From CAWGET01 sp963821715 (GTDB lineage Bacteria > Bacteroidota > Ignavibacteria > Ignavibacteriales > Melioribacteraceae), in NCBI GenBank assembly GCA_963821715.1, contig CAWGET010000006.1, positions 434,001 to 498,000 of the forward strand: DNA of 64,000 nt, in the 5' to 3' direction. Below, piece after piece: positions 8,459-18,367 of this stretch. A program made the position numbers and the translations under genes. The number at the start of each line of letters is the position of its first letter. Position 1 is the first letter of the stretch. A model generated the notes under the pieces. The model made no database searches. It was given only the letters and a program-made list of their open reading frames with translations, and had not been told where the DNA came from.

Positions 8459-11284
8459 TTAGAAACTAATATCGGATAAATTAACTTTTAAGCCTAATCT
8501 TATTAAACGCGGAATACCGAAATTTGCAGGATCTCTTTCAAGAGCTCTATAGTCCTGCACGTAATTCTGTCCTCTTGTTAAAGATATAGCTCGACCTTCA
8601 TCTGTATTCAAGAACCCTGTTGTATAAGGATCTCCCGTAGACCTCCAAACATTTACAATATTATCCGTATCAAGTAAATTTTGGATCCACACGTAGGGTG
8701 AAATTTTAAATCCGCCGATCTCAAATGCTTTTTCGGCCCTTAAATCAATTCTGAAATTACCCGACATATATCTTGAATTAACATATCCGGTTGTACTCGG
8801 CCCGCCGTTGTTTCCGGAAAGGATATCAAAGTAATCCAATGGTGTATATGGCCGGCCGCTGCTGAAGGAGAATAACAGGTTCACATTTGTCATCTCCAGG
8901 AAGCCTGCATCACCTTCAGGAACGTACATATTAACATTTAAAGTAGCAGTGTGTCTCTGATCAAAATCCAACGGAGCAATAACCTTCGGAGCTTCGTTGT
9001 CAAGATTTCTAAAAACTGCCGTTTGGCTCGAACCGGTAGAAGATCCGGTTCCCTCCGCTATTTGGTAAGTGTACTGTAATGAAAGGCTGAAATAGCTTAT
9101 TCTATTCGCGTCTAAAGATAAAGCTATACCTTTCGTTGTTCCAAAATCTGAATTTATCGGAGCGATGTAAGTCAGTTTCTCGTCTCCGGCTTCTCTCTGG
9201 AAGAATCTCATTTGTCTGTTAACAAGACCTTTAATGTTTTTATAGAAAGCTGTAATATTCAAAGCTGATGAGGTTCCAAAAGCTTGTCTGAAACCTATTT
9301 CATATTGCGTAGTTTCCTCGCTCTGGATAGCTCCGGTTTGAATATATTGGGGTTCTCCCGTTTGAAAATCGATAAGATCGTAAGGGCCAACATAAAGATC
9401 TGTTAAAGCGGGTACCTGAATAAATTTTCCGTACTGAGCGTGGAAAACAGTGCTTTCAGTAACAGGGAATCCTAATCCGATCCTTGGCGAGAATTTCCAT
9501 TCCGGATCTTTTTCAACAAAATCACCTGGATCGAAATTCTTTGGATCCGTACCACCGGCAAATGGAAGCGATGGATCTTTTAAAATATCTTCGTTAGTAT
9601 CAAAATAATCCATTCTTAGGCCAATGTTTAAAACCAGATCTTCTAACTCATACCTATCCTGAACATAAGCATAACCGAAGATTGGATTTTTCGGAGCGAA
9701 TTTATCATCGCTTAAGGAGGTTCTTTCTGTCCCGTATAAGTTATATCCGAAAACGGACGGCTGAAGAGATTCAAACTTCTCTTCTTCCGTTCTATCACTC
9801 GGTAAGCCGGCTAAAGCTGCAGGACCTATATCATAGCTTCGTACCAGATTATAATTGATACCGCCTCCAAACTCGAACAAATGTTTAGCGACCTGTGAGG
9901 TAAAATCAAGATCTAAATTGTATGAATCATTTTCATTTTTCGAGTATAGATTATTTACTCTGCCATAATCGAAATAAACGCCTATAGAATCTTTATTTAT
10001 CCTGTTTCCATCAGCCATATAAGTTGGAATTTCCACTCCAAGAGCTGCTAATGCGTCAACGCTTCCGTATTTGTACAAATTATCCTTGAAAAACGGATCC
10101 TGTTGTTCAAAATAGTATTTTCTAAAACCTGCGGTTATATTCCAAAAGGTGCTTGCGTTGAGAGTCTGCGAAGTTCTGAAACTGAAAGAATAATTATTTC
10201 TTTTATATTCAGGGAAGAAATCCGAATTATTTTTCATGTAAGTATCAATCGGAAGCCTTCCTTCGTTAAAGTTTACGTTTCCGCTAAGTGTAAAACGGAA
10301 AGCCCCTACCGAATGCTGAGTTTTACCTGAAAATCTCCAGATTCCTGCCGAATTATTCGGAGTATAATTAAAAGATGTATCGATTGTAGGGAATTCCCAA
10401 GTTACAGCCGGAGGATCCGCGTCCAACATCCATCCTCTTTCACCTGACAGGAAGAAGGTATGACTTGTATTTCCCGGCACAATGGGTCCACCCACATTAG
10501 CGGTATAAAGATTGTACCCGTAATCATCTGTAAAAGTCGAAGTTATAGCATCAGCAAATACACTATAGGTAGGATTACCAGATTTTGTAGTGATATTTAC
10601 TATACCTGATTGAGCCTGTCCGTATTTAGCTTCGTAACCGCCAACCTGAAAAGAAACCTGTTCGATGGCGTAATCACTAACCTGTGCGCGGCTTTGATTA
10701 TTTAAAACATTATTTTGAGGAACACCGTCTATAATATAAAGAACTTCGCTTCCTCTTCCGCCTCTAACGTTTATTGTTGCATTCCCGTCCTGTCCGCCGC
10801 TTCCTTCCTGGGTTACAACGCCGGATTGAAGAGCCACAACATTTGTAACGCCTTTAACCGGAAGGCGGGCAATCTGATCGGAATCCACAACTTTTACAGT
10901 ATTAGTTGCGTTTTCTTCGAATAATTTTGTATCGGTAACAACTATTTCGTCAATTTCTATACCCGGCTGTAAAGATAAATCTAGGCTGTATGTAATACCC
11001 GCAACAACTCTAACATCCTGTATAGTCTTAGAACCGTAACCGACGTAACTGAATTTTACATCGTACGTACCTGGAGTAATGTTAAGGATATAATAATCGC
11101 CGTTTATATCCGTAGCAGTACCCATATCGGAATTAAGTATAATAACATTTGCGCCAATCAAAGCTTCACCCGTAACTGCGTCGGTTATCGTTCCGGCAAG
11201 TTTACCCTGGCCTGTCTGCGCAAATAATCCAATGGCTCCGAAAAGAAGGAAACCAAAGAATATGAGCTTATAAAACCCTTTCAT
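8459..11284 (-). CDS. TonB-dependent receptor with carboxypeptidase-like N-terminal domain
   Basis: 941 aa outer-membrane receptor. After a signal peptide (LFAQ near residue 23) comes a carboxypeptidase-regulatory-like beta-sandwich (GKLAGTITDAVTGEALIGANV, GDYYILNITPGTYDVKFSYVGY). A plug domain follows (VVALQSGVVTQEG, NVRGGRGSEVLYIIDGVP), then a 22-strand-type barrel. It is the first gene of the block with the 1167-aa cargo, the PorV-like barrel and the GWxTD protein. This suggests a surface assembly or uptake complex rather than a simple siderophore receptor. No SusD homologue is adjacent, so it is not a classical SusCD pair. Substrate unknown. Confidence 0.9.
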   Translation of the reverse strand: MKGFYKLIFFGFLLFGAIGLFAQTGQGKLAGTITDAVTGEALIGANVIILNSDMGTATDINGDYYILNITPGTYDVKFSYVGYGSKTIQDVRVVAGITYSLDLSLQPGIEIDEIVVTDTKLFEENATNTVKVVDSDQIARLPVKGVTNVVALQSGVVTQEGSGGQDGNATINVRGGRGSEVLYIIDGVPQNNVLNNQSRAQVSDYAIEQVSFQVGGYEAKYGQAQSGIVNITTKSGNPTYSVFADAITSTFTDDYGYNLYTANVGGPIVPGNTSHTFFLSGERGWMLDADPPAVTWEFPTIDTSFNYTPNNSAGIWRFSGKTQHSVGAFRFTLSGNVNFNEGRLPIDTYMKNNSDFFPEYKRNNYSFSFRTSQTLNASTFWNITAGFRKYYFEQQDPFFKDNLYKYGSVDALAALGVEIPTYMADGNRINKDSIGVYFDYGRVNNLYSKNENDSYNLDLDFTSQVAKHLFEFGGGINYNLVRSYDIGPAALAGLPSDRTEEEKFESLQPSVFGYNLYGTERTSLSDDKFAPKNPIFGYAYVQDRYELEDLVLNIGLRMDYFDTNEDILKDPSLPFAGGTDPKNFDPGDFVEKDPEWKFSPRIGLGFPVTESTVFHAQYGKFIQVPALTDLYVGPYDLIDFQTGEPQYIQTGAIQSEETTQYEIGFRQAFGTSSALNITAFYKNIKGLVNRQMRFFQREAGDEKLTYIAPINSDFGTTKGIALSLDANRISYFSLSLQYTYQIAEGTGSSTGSSQTAVFRNLDNEAPKVIAPLDFDQRHTATLNVNMYVPEGDAGFLEMTNVNLLFSFSSGRPYTPLDYFDILSGNNGGPSTTGYVNSRYMSGNFRIDLRAEKAFEIGGFKISPYVWIQNLLDTDNIVNVWRSTGDPYTTGFLNTDEGRAISLTRGQNYVQDYRALERDPANFGIPRLIRLGLKVNLSDISF

Positions 11285-11395
11285 AAACTCTCCTCATATC
11301 TGTTTAAGGGATAAAAAATATCAACAAAACATAAATAGAATAAGACTTCTAAATCGTTTTATATAATTTTAGTCATTTATATCAATTTTAAAGTT

Positions 11396-11427
11396 AATGT
11401 GGATTCCCGGTTAAAGGAATCCACATT
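11396..11427 (-). terminator. Hairpin downstream of T9SS cargo gene
   Basis: AATGTGGATTCC and GGAATCCACATT form a perfect 12-bp stem around an 8-nt loop, immediately after the cargo gene ending at 11466 on the minus strand. No strong T run follows, so termination or 3'-end stabilisation are both possible. It separates this gene from the TonB receptor operon. Confidence 0.55.
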
Positions 11428-11465
11428 ATTTAACATTAAAAATCTATAAAGCATTAAGATTTTTA

Positions 11466-13284
11466 TTATTTAAGCAACATCATTTTTTTAGCGCTGGAGA
11501 AGTTTCCTGCTTCTAATTTATAGATGTACATTCCGGAAGCTAAATCAGATGCATTGAATGTAACTTCATTTGCGCCGGCTTCCTGAACTCCGTTAACTAA
11601 AGTAGCGACTTCTTTACCCAAGACGTCGTAAACTTTTAAGCTTACAAAGCTCTTTTCCTGGAGATTGAATTCGATGGTTGTGCTCGGGTTGAACGGGTTA
11701 GGATAGTTCTGTTCCAAGCTGTAATTGGTAACTAAAGTTTGACCGTCTTCAACACCAACAGGAATATCTATAACAAATGAATCGTAAACCCAATAAGATT
11801 CGTTGGAAGCGCTGTTGTTATCATCAAATAAGCTGGTTCCGGGGATCGCATCTACCATATAGACATAATGAACCTCTACCTGGTCGGTTTCGTCTTCAAT
11901 TAAGAATTGATTAGGAACCGGGATATGATTCCTGCACTAGCTGAGCGCTTGCGCCTGGAACTTTTTCAGGAGCTGAGAAAGTTCTGCCGCCGTCGCCAGA
12001 CCAAACATAATAAAGGTCTGTATAGTGGAGAACGTTAGGGTTTTCAGTTGTGGCTTCCCACAGATTTAAATTTTCTTCCAAATAAGGTTCTGCGGAATAT
12101 TCTGGTCCCTGCCATAAAATTACTACTTTATTTCCGTTTTCCGAAATTACAGGTGTAGGATAAGCACTTCCAAATCCGTTACCCGGCCGGTCATAGTCTG
12201 CAGAAGAATAAATATTTGTATCAATCATTTCGTCCGTAAAAGCTATCCATTCTTTGTCACGGCTGTTCCAGTAAATACCAGCAGATGAAACTAAGGTGTC
12301 TTCGCCATAAGCTGCGTAACTGTAACCGTTATCAGTTATATGGATAGTTCCGTCGTTCGAGATATTTCCGTTTACTTGTCCGAAATTTTCAAAGTTAGGA
12401 TAAGTACCCGGACGATTTGCAAGTTCAGTAATTCCTTCATAAGCGATATCTTCATGGTAAGTCCAGGTAGCTCCACCGTCGTGCGAATAATCGATTTGTA
12501 CGTAATCAGAGGAATCCTGAGCGTGGCCTTCAAACGCCTGACCACCAACTACAGTATAAGCTCCGTAATGCACAATGTGTTCACCGTTAGCGGATTTTCT
12601 CAAAGGATATTCTGATGGCCAATCTGTTGCTTTAGCTTGGTCAAATGATCCAAGAGTTGTTAGAGAAGATAAATCCGTAGCCTGTCCCTGATAAAACATT
12701 CCTGAGGCATTAGTAATGAACATAGTTCCATCGTCCATATAAACAAAATCAGGAAAGTTTCCGGCAGCTACAGAATCTCCTTCGGAAACCGAGAAATCGG
12801 TTAAATCAATAGACCATAACCAGGAATTACCTCCTGCGTGCCCCATAACTAAGGCTTTACCGGCTAAAGGACCTTCCTTAGCAATCTGCATTGTTCCCCA
12901 ACCGGAATAAACCGTTGGATCGCTTATTGGAAAAGCAGTAAATTCGCCGCCAAGACCAACAGCCATTTGTATAGATCTTGTACCGCCGTCAAGTCTCTGC
13001 ATTCCAACCATAATAGGATCGAGAACGCCGTCGCCATCTAAATCATACATTTCCAACATTTTCGGCATTGATTGATTTGCCGGATAATCATAATCTGTAA
13101 AGAATAACGTTGCAGGTTCAACTTTGCGAAGTGTATTCGGAAGTGTTGAAGCTGATTCGTTAATTGTTACTTCTGTTTCATCTACTTTCTGTGCTTTTTC
13201 TTCTACTAACTTTTTCGATTGCGAAAAAGAAACGCCCGATAAAAGCGCAAGGGTTAGTAATAGTACTGTAAACCTTTTCAGCAT
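11466..13284 (-). CDS. T9SS-exported protein with type A sorting domain (frameshifted)
   Basis: The N-terminal piece (11911-13284) has a signal peptide (GVSFSQ) followed by sialidase/BNR-like propeller sequence (DYSHDGGATWTYHED, WSGDGGRTFSAPEKVPG). The C-terminal piece (11466-11858 in frame) carries a textbook Ignavibacteria type A sorting domain: SLEQNYPNPFNPSTTIEF, VYDVLGKEVATLV, ASGMYIYKLEAG. The frames differ by one base. Removing one C from the CCC near 11922 joins QESYP to VPNQFLIEDETDQVEVHYVY and restores about 605 aa. The product should be exported by T9SS and attached to the surface. The function of the propeller part is unknown; a glycan-binding or catalytic role is possible, but no catalytic residues were identified. 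Confidence 0.78.
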
Positions 13285-13580
13285 GTGGAACCTCCTTAAA
13301 GTGATTGTGTTAGTTAGTTATATTTCGTCTTTTTCGTATGAAACTTTTTTCAAACGTATACGTCTAAATAAGATTTCCTTTGAAAATAACATTATAATTT
13401 TTATATGTCAATATTTTATTAATCCCACGTGTATTATTTTGTGAAACATTGTCTATTGATAAATAAGATTTTTTTATGATTAAAATCAAGGTAAGAATAA
13501 AAAAGTAGCTGTTTATGTACATTATTACCGTGCGAGCTATTAATTAGAATACCACCTACAAATTACTGCTTGCTAAAAAG

Positions 13581-13652
13581 CTGCCTTGCCAGGACTCGAA
13601 CCTGGAATTCTTGATCCAGAGTCAAACGTGTTGCCAATTACACCACAAGGCA
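13581..13652 (-). tRNA. tRNA-Gln (CTG)
   Basis: A 72-nt cloverleaf on the minus strand. The acceptor stem is TGCCTTG/CAAGGCA with the U1-A72 pair typical of glutamine tRNAs. The D-arm is GTGT...ACAC, the anticodon loop CTCTGGA has anticodon CTG, and the T-arm CCAGG/CCTGG encloses TTCGAGT. CCA is not encoded. The stretch between this gene and the T9SS cargo start (13285-13580) is AT-rich, and nothing else was recognised in it. Confidence 0.93.
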
Positions 13653-13769
13653 TTTTAGTATCTTTGGACAGTAATTAAAGATCAAAATATATAAAAGCCT
13701 CCACTATTTAGCAAGTTTCAATAAATAGAGAACAGAAGCCAGAAACCGGAACCCAGGCGTTGAACAGTG

Positions 13770-14111
13770 CTAATTACTACTTTTAAAAGGAGGCGCTTTT
13801 TTATCGTCTATTATTTCCGCTATCTGTCCGAGATATTCCAGAATCAAAAATTTATTCCATTCCGGATATTCTTTTTGGATCTGCCAAAGAATCTCCTGCA
13901 CTTTTTCATACTCGGCTTTTTGATACTCTCTGTGTGCTTGCCCAATTAAATACTCAGGCGAATTTTTTATCTCATTCAAATCGCTCTGAAGCGAATCCAG
14001 CTTTGTTCCCAAGCTATCAACTTTTACGCTAAGCGCTTCTTCCCTTCCGCCATTTTCGCAGCCCGTAGTAAAAAATAAAAGTCCCGCACAAATAATTAAA
14101 AATTTTTTCAT
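13770..14111 (-). CDS. Small coiled-coil lipoprotein
   Basis: 113 aa. The N-terminus MKKFLIICAGLLFFTTGC is a lipoprotein signal with the cysteine at residue 18, so the product is probably lipid-anchored in the periplasm or outer membrane. Residues about 27-50 show heptad spacing (VDSLGTKLDSLQSDLNEIKN) suggesting a short coiled coil. The following helical segment (AHREYQKAEYEKVQEILWQI) resembles a TPR-like hairpin. It lies 117 bp downstream of tRNA-Gln in the same orientation and is divergent from the NHL operon. No named family was recognised. Confidence 0.7.
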   Translation of the reverse strand: MKKFLIICAGLLFFTTGCENGGREEALSVKVDSLGTKLDSLQSDLNEIKNSPEYLIGQAHREYQKAEYEKVQEILWQIQKEYPEWNKFLILEYLGQIAEIIDDKKAPPFKSSN

Positions 14112-14197
14112 GAATTCTCCTAAATGCTTTATTCAATTTTATCAATTATTCCGAATATTTCAATTCAATCTTTCTCTAATTCTTAATATATTTTTAT

Positions 14198-15040
14198 ATG
14201 AAATTTAAAACAACCATAATCATACTTATCTTATTTGCTTTAAAGCTGTTCCCGCAAAGTTATAAACACGTTGCGTCCATCGGCGAATTCAATTCCGCCA
14301 GTGCTTTTTCTATAACGCCCGCGGGTAATATTTATGTAACCGATGCGGGAACAAATGAAATATATAAGCTGGATACACTCGGCAGCATATTAAATTATAT
14401 AGGCGGTTTCGGATGGGATCCTTCCGCTTTTGATAATCCGACCGACGTCTATTCCAATACTCTGCAAACTTTCGTTACCGATAAAAATAATCACCGCATC
14501 CAGGTATTCGACAAAAACATAAATTTTCTGTATGAGTTTTCTACAGAAGAAATTGACGACCCGAACGGCGGGTTTAATTATCCCGTGAGCGCGGAAACAT
14601 CAACCCAGGGGGATCTTTATGTTTTAGACTCAGATAATCAGCGGATCTTAAAATTTAATTTATCCGGGAATTTCGTTCTGGAAATAGGTAATTATGATGC
14701 CGGGAATTTTTCTTTAAAAGATCCTAAACGGTTGGCTCTTTCCCAAAATGAATTACTTTTTGTGGCGGATAAAAAACAGATTGTGGTATTCGACCGGTTT
14801 GGAACAGGAATAAAAAAAATTCCGCTTCCGTTCGATCCGGAAAATTTAAATATTCTATTCAATAATCTTATAATTAATAACGCCGATTCCATTTACAGAA
14901 TTAAGCTGAATTCGCCAATCCCGGTTTTATCAAAAATAGAGTGTAAAGAAAAATTTCCGGCTCCGATCGTCGAAGCTTCCCTCTTCAACAATAAACTCTA
15001 CGTTCTTACGGAAAGAAACATACATATATATATTCAATGA
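14198..15040 (+). CDS. Secreted NHL/6-bladed beta-propeller protein
   Basis: 280 aa with a signal peptide (LKLFPQ) and repeated propeller blades of the NHL type: GNIYVTDAGTNEIYKLD, QTFVTDKNNHRIQVFD, GDLYVLDSDNQRILKF, ELLFVADKKQIVVFDRFG. NHL propellers bind ligands or peptides; no enzymatic motif is visible. It is the first gene of a three-gene operon, and its TGA overlaps the next ATG (ATGA at 15037-15040). The propeller is probably periplasmic or surface-exposed. Confidence 0.78.
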   Translation: MKFKTTIIILILFALKLFPQSYKHVASIGEFNSASAFSITPAGNIYVTDAGTNEIYKLDTLGSILNYIGGFGWDPSAFDNPTDVYSNTLQTFVTDKNNHRIQVFDKNINFLYEFSTEEIDDPNGGFNYPVSAETSTQGDLYVLDSDNQRILKFNLSGNFVLEIGNYDAGNFSLKDPKRLALSQNELLFVADKKQIVVFDRFGTGIKKIPLPFDPENLNILFNNLIINNADSIYRIKLNSPIPVLSKIECKEKFPAPIVEASLFNNKLYVLTERNIHIYIQ

Positions 15041-15501
15041 AAAATTTCCACGCAAAAATAATTTTGTTTTCATTGCTTGCAATCTGGGTGACGGGTATTC
15101 TTTCATCTTTAATATTACCTGCAACGAATCTGCAATTATTACCTGTTATAAAAAGAATTTTTTCGCCCGTTTGTCATCAGCAAACGCATAAAACTATTTT
15201 TATTGAAGGCAAAGCGTTAATGGTTTGCGCGCGATGCGCAGGAATTTATTTTGGCGGATTCGGCGCCGCTTTTATTTTATTATTCTTGAAGAAGGATATT
15301 TTTCCAAAAATAAAATTTTTATTTATGGCTGCAATCCCGATGGTGTTAGACATAATTCTATATTCTTCCGGAATTTACAGCTATAATAAATTTATATCTT
15401 TTTTTACCGGATTTCTTTTCGGTTCGGCCGCGCTTTTTTATATTTACGTTGGTCTTATAGATTTTTTTGTCGAATTAAAATTAAAGAGAAACTACAATTG
15501 A
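15037..15501 (+). CDS. DUF2085 membrane protein
   Basis: 154 aa with four likely transmembrane segments. The conserved DUF2085 cysteine/histidine block is CHQQTHKTIF...ALMVCARCAGIYFG at about residues 46-71, suggesting a metal or redox site near the membrane. Members of the family have no assigned function. The start codon overlaps the propeller gene's stop, and its own stop overlaps the next gene's TTG, so the three are translationally coupled. Confidence 0.8.
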   Translation: MKNFHAKIILFSLLAIWVTGILSSLILPATNLQLLPVIKRIFSPVCHQQTHKTIFIEGKALMVCARCAGIYFGGFGAAFILLFLKKDIFPKIKFLFMAAIPMVLDIILYSSGIYSYNKFISFFTGFLFGSAALFYIYVGLIDFFVELKLKRNYN

Positions 15502-16001
15502 AAAAATATCTTCCGGCGCTGGTAGCCGGGTTCGGAGCGGGAGTATTACAGATAGTCCCAATCGCAAAAAATTTAACCTGCTGTTTAATTGTGCCGGCTG
15601 CAGTTGTTATTGCGTTAGTTTTGGATAGAAAAGCGAATAACGATCATAGTCCGATTATCTCTTCAAAAGCGGTCGCTATCGGAGCGCTTACAGGCTTATT
15701 CGCTGCGTTGTTCGGTACGTTCTTCGAAGTCTTGGTTACCTTCATCACAAAACATAACGATATCGTAAATGCTGTTTCGGAATTCAGAAATATGTTCCAG
15801 GGATTTATGGATGAAGAAGTTGTGGATCAGGCGATGGGAATGCTTTACGGAATGGTGGAAGATATTCAGACAAGCGGCTTTTCATTTATGTATGCCGTAA
15901 TGATTCTCTTCGGAAATCTTTTTGTAAATATTATTTTCGGAATAATTGGCGGATTAATCGGAATGCAGATTCTTAATGCCCGGTATCAAAATCCAAAATA
16001 A
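15498..16001 (+). CDS. Hypothetical multi-pass membrane protein (DUF4199-like)
   Basis: 167 aa with about four hydrophobic segments, including glycine-rich ones (LPALVAGFGAGVLQIVPI and GNLFVNIIFGIIGGLIGMQI at the C-terminus). A soluble middle loop (about 90-120) is rich in acidic and methionine residues. The TTG start overlaps the DUF2085 stop codon (TTGA). The topology recalls DUF4199 proteins, but the match is by general impression only. A role beside DUF2085 and the propeller protein is inferred from operon structure. Confidence 0.65.
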   Translation: MKKYLPALVAGFGAGVLQIVPIAKNLTCCLIVPAAVVIALVLDRKANNDHSPIISSKAVAIGALTGLFAALFGTFFEVLVTFITKHNDIVNAVSEFRNMFQGFMDEEVVDQAMGMLYGMVEDIQTSGFSFMYAVMILFGNLFVNIIFGIIGGLIGMQILNARYQNPK

Positions 16002-16009
16002 ATTTTGAA

Positions 16010-17494
16010 TCAGTGAAAGAATAAATAAACAAAGAATGAAATTACGATAGCTCCGATCAGGTTGAGAATAATTCCGACTCTTGCCATCTCAACTACTCTG
16101 ATTCTTCCGCTTCCGAAAATTATTGCATTCGGCGGAGTTGCTACCGGCATCATAAATGCCATCGACGCCGATAATGTTGCCGGAATCATGATCAACTTCG
16201 GATCAACCTCTAAGTGCAAAGACATCGAAGCTAATATCGGCAAAATAATTTGTGCCGTTGCAGTGTTCGAGGTCAGTTCAGTTAAAAAAGTTATAGCCAA
16301 ACAAATAATCAAAATTATCAGATAAATATTTATTCCTTTTAGATAAGCAAATTGTTCTCCGATTATTCCGGACAATCCGCTGCTTACAAAGCCTTGCGCC
16401 AATGCAAATCCGCCGCCGAACAATAAAATTATTTCCCAAGGTACGCTTCTAAAATCTTTTGTGGAAAGTAAGAATTTTTCTCCTTCTCTCTTTTTTGCGG
16501 GAATAACGAAAAGCAGAAAAGCAAAAAATACCGCAACTGTTCCATCATCAATTAAATCTGGGTTTGGGAAAAGATCGGACCAGCCCGGCAGAGTAAAAAT
16601 TCCCGTTTCAATTTTCTTTCTGAAAATCCAAAAAAACGCCGCTGTAGAAAGTACTACCGCAACTGACTTTTCTTCAAAAGAAATTTTACCGAGTTCATTT
16701 TTTTCTCTTGCTAAAATATCTTTATCAATAATAAGTTTCTTTGAAGGTTTGAAAAAAAATTCCGTAAGTAGAAGCCATACAACTAAAAGCATAATAATTG
16801 AAATCGGAATAGCAAAAAGCATCCATTCGCTAAAGAGTATTTCCGGTTTATCGGGGAATGAAATAGAATATACTCTTTTAAAAACTAAATTCGGCGGAGT
16901 CCCGATTAAGGTTCCAATTCCTCCAATTGAACATGCGTAGGCTATTCCTAATAAAAGCGCCAGACTAAATTTTTTAATATTCTCTTCATTAAAATCTTTT
17001 TCCAGCTTTTTTATAATTGCAAGACCGATCGGCAGCAGCATAACAGCGGTAGCTGTATTGGAAATCCACATTGATAAAAATGCAGATGCCAGCATAAAAC
17101 CTAAAATAATTTTTGAAGCGTTTGTACCGACTACGGAAATTACATTCAAGGAAACTCTTTTGTGAAGATTCCATTTTTCCATTGCTATTGCTATTAGAAA
17201 TCCACCGAAGAAAAGGAATATGGTAGAATTAACATATGCGGAAGCAGTCTCTCTTCCGCTTAAAATGCCTAACAAGGGAAATAAAAAAAGGGGAAGCAGA
17301 GATGTTGCCGCAAGTGGAATTGCCTCCGTTACCCACCAGACCGCAATTAGTGCGGCTACTGCCGCTGTTAATCTCGCATTCTCTAATTCGGGTCCGGCTT
17401 CAAACAAAAAGTAAACTATAAAAAACGCAGCAATTCCAACGAGCAACTGTAGATAATTAAAATATAACTTTGACTTTCCTTCAGCCGATTCCAT
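16010..17494 (-). CDS. DASS/SLC13-family sodium:anion symporter
   Basis: 494 aa, about 12 transmembrane segments. Conserved DASS features are the SNT motifs, seen as WISNTATAVMLLPIG and ELTSNTATAQIILPIL, where Na+ and the carboxylate or sulfate are bound, and the ATPPNAIIFGSGRI segment near the C-terminus. Family members import C4-dicarboxylates, citrate or sulfate with Na+ at the cytoplasmic membrane. It is convergent with the DUF2085 operon (8-bp gap) and 5 bp downstream of a dehydrogenase gene. That neighbour suggests, without proving, an organic-acid substrate. Confidence 0.88.
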   Translation of the reverse strand: MESAEGKSKLYFNYLQLLVGIAAFFIVYFLFEAGPELENARLTAAVAALIAVWWVTEAIPLAATSLLPLFLFPLLGILSGRETASAYVNSTIFLFFGGFLIAIAMEKWNLHKRVSLNVISVVGTNASKIILGFMLASAFLSMWISNTATAVMLLPIGLAIIKKLEKDFNEENIKKFSLALLLGIAYACSIGGIGTLIGTPPNLVFKRVYSISFPDKPEILFSEWMLFAIPISIIMLLVVWLLLTEFFFKPSKKLIIDKDILAREKNELGKISFEEKSVAVVLSTAAFFWIFRKKIETGIFTLPGWSDLFPNPDLIDDGTVAVFFAFLLFVIPAKKREGEKFLLSTKDFRSVPWEIILLFGGGFALAQGFVSSGLSGIIGEQFAYLKGINIYLIILIICLAITFLTELTSNTATAQIILPILASMSLHLEVDPKLIMIPATLSASMAFMMPVATPPNAIIFGSGRIRVVEMARVGIILNLIGAIVISFFVYLFFH

Positions 17495-17499
17495 TTCTT

Positions 17500-18357
17500 T
17501 TAAGCAAGATGAATTGCTTTATAAATTGCTGAGTAATCTTTCTCTCCGTGCTTATCGTCGATCGCGTCCTGAAGCAAATGCTTCACCGTTCCGGGAATAG
17601 AAGAATTAATTTTCAGCAGACGTGATTCATCCAGGAATAGATTAACATCCTTCAGCAAATGCTTAACGGGAAAATGTACCGGCTCATAATTATCATTTAA
17701 ATAATTTTCCAGCTTCGCGTCGAACGCTTTGGCATATAACGGACTCGCGCGGAGAATATCCATAAATTTTTCCAGATCAACTTCCTTCTCACGGGCGAAT
17801 GAGAGACTCGTTGAAAAGGATGCGGCTAAAGACGCTATCAATTGGTTCATCGCTAACTTTGTTGAAGAAGCTTTGCCGACTTCTCCCATCAAAATAATTT
17901 TCTTCCCGAGCGCTTCAAAGATTGTTTTGAATTCTTTAAATTGATTTTCAGAAGCGCCGACCATAATTATCAATTCGCCGTTCGTTGCCTGCGGCGTACT
18001 TCCCAAAACGGGAGCTTCCAAATATTCTCCGCCCAAAGCTTCAATTCTATCCTTAAGCAAAATGCTTTCGCTCGGCGTTATCGTGCTCATCTGAATTAAT
18101 TTTTTTCCTCGAAAATTATTTTCGGTTTCCTTAAACAAAGTTCCGCTGACGGCATTGTAATCCGAAAGCATCGTAATTAAAACATCCGACGCTTTTACGG
18201 CATCTTCCGGATGATCGGCAACTTTTGCTCCGGCGTTTTTTAATTCATCAGTTTTGGATTTCGTCCTGTTGTAAACCGTCAAGTCGTGTCCGTCTTCAAT
18301 AAGTCTTTTCCCCATCGGGCTTCCCATCAATCCCGTTCCGAATAATGATATCTTCAT
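17500..18357 (-). CDS. NAD(P)-dependent beta-hydroxyacid dehydrogenase
   Basis: 285 aa of the 3-hydroxyisobutyrate/6-phosphogluconate dehydrogenase superfamily. The N-terminal Rossmann motif is ISLFGTGLMGSPMGKRL. The substrate-binding loop is APVLGSTPQATNGELIIMVG, and the catalytic lysine block is GKASSTKLAMNQLIAS. Likely reactions include succinic-semialdehyde/glyoxylate reduction or hydroxyisobutyrate oxidation, and the family cannot be split further by eye. It lies between bshB1 and the DASS transporter, all in one direction with short gaps, so probably one operon. Confidence 0.87.
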   Translation of the reverse strand: MKISLFGTGLMGSPMGKRLIEDGHDLTVYNRTKSKTDELKNAGAKVADHPEDAVKASDVLITMLSDYNAVSGTLFKETENNFRGKKLIQMSTITPSESILLKDRIEALGGEYLEAPVLGSTPQATNGELIIMVGASENQFKEFKTIFEALGKKIILMGEVGKASSTKLAMNQLIASLAASFSTSLSFAREKEVDLEKFMDILRASPLYAKAFDAKLENYLNDNYEPVHFPVKHLLKDVNLFLDESRLLKINSSIPGTVKHLLQDAIDDKHGEKDYSAIYKAIHLA

Positions 18358-18367
18358 AATAAACCCT

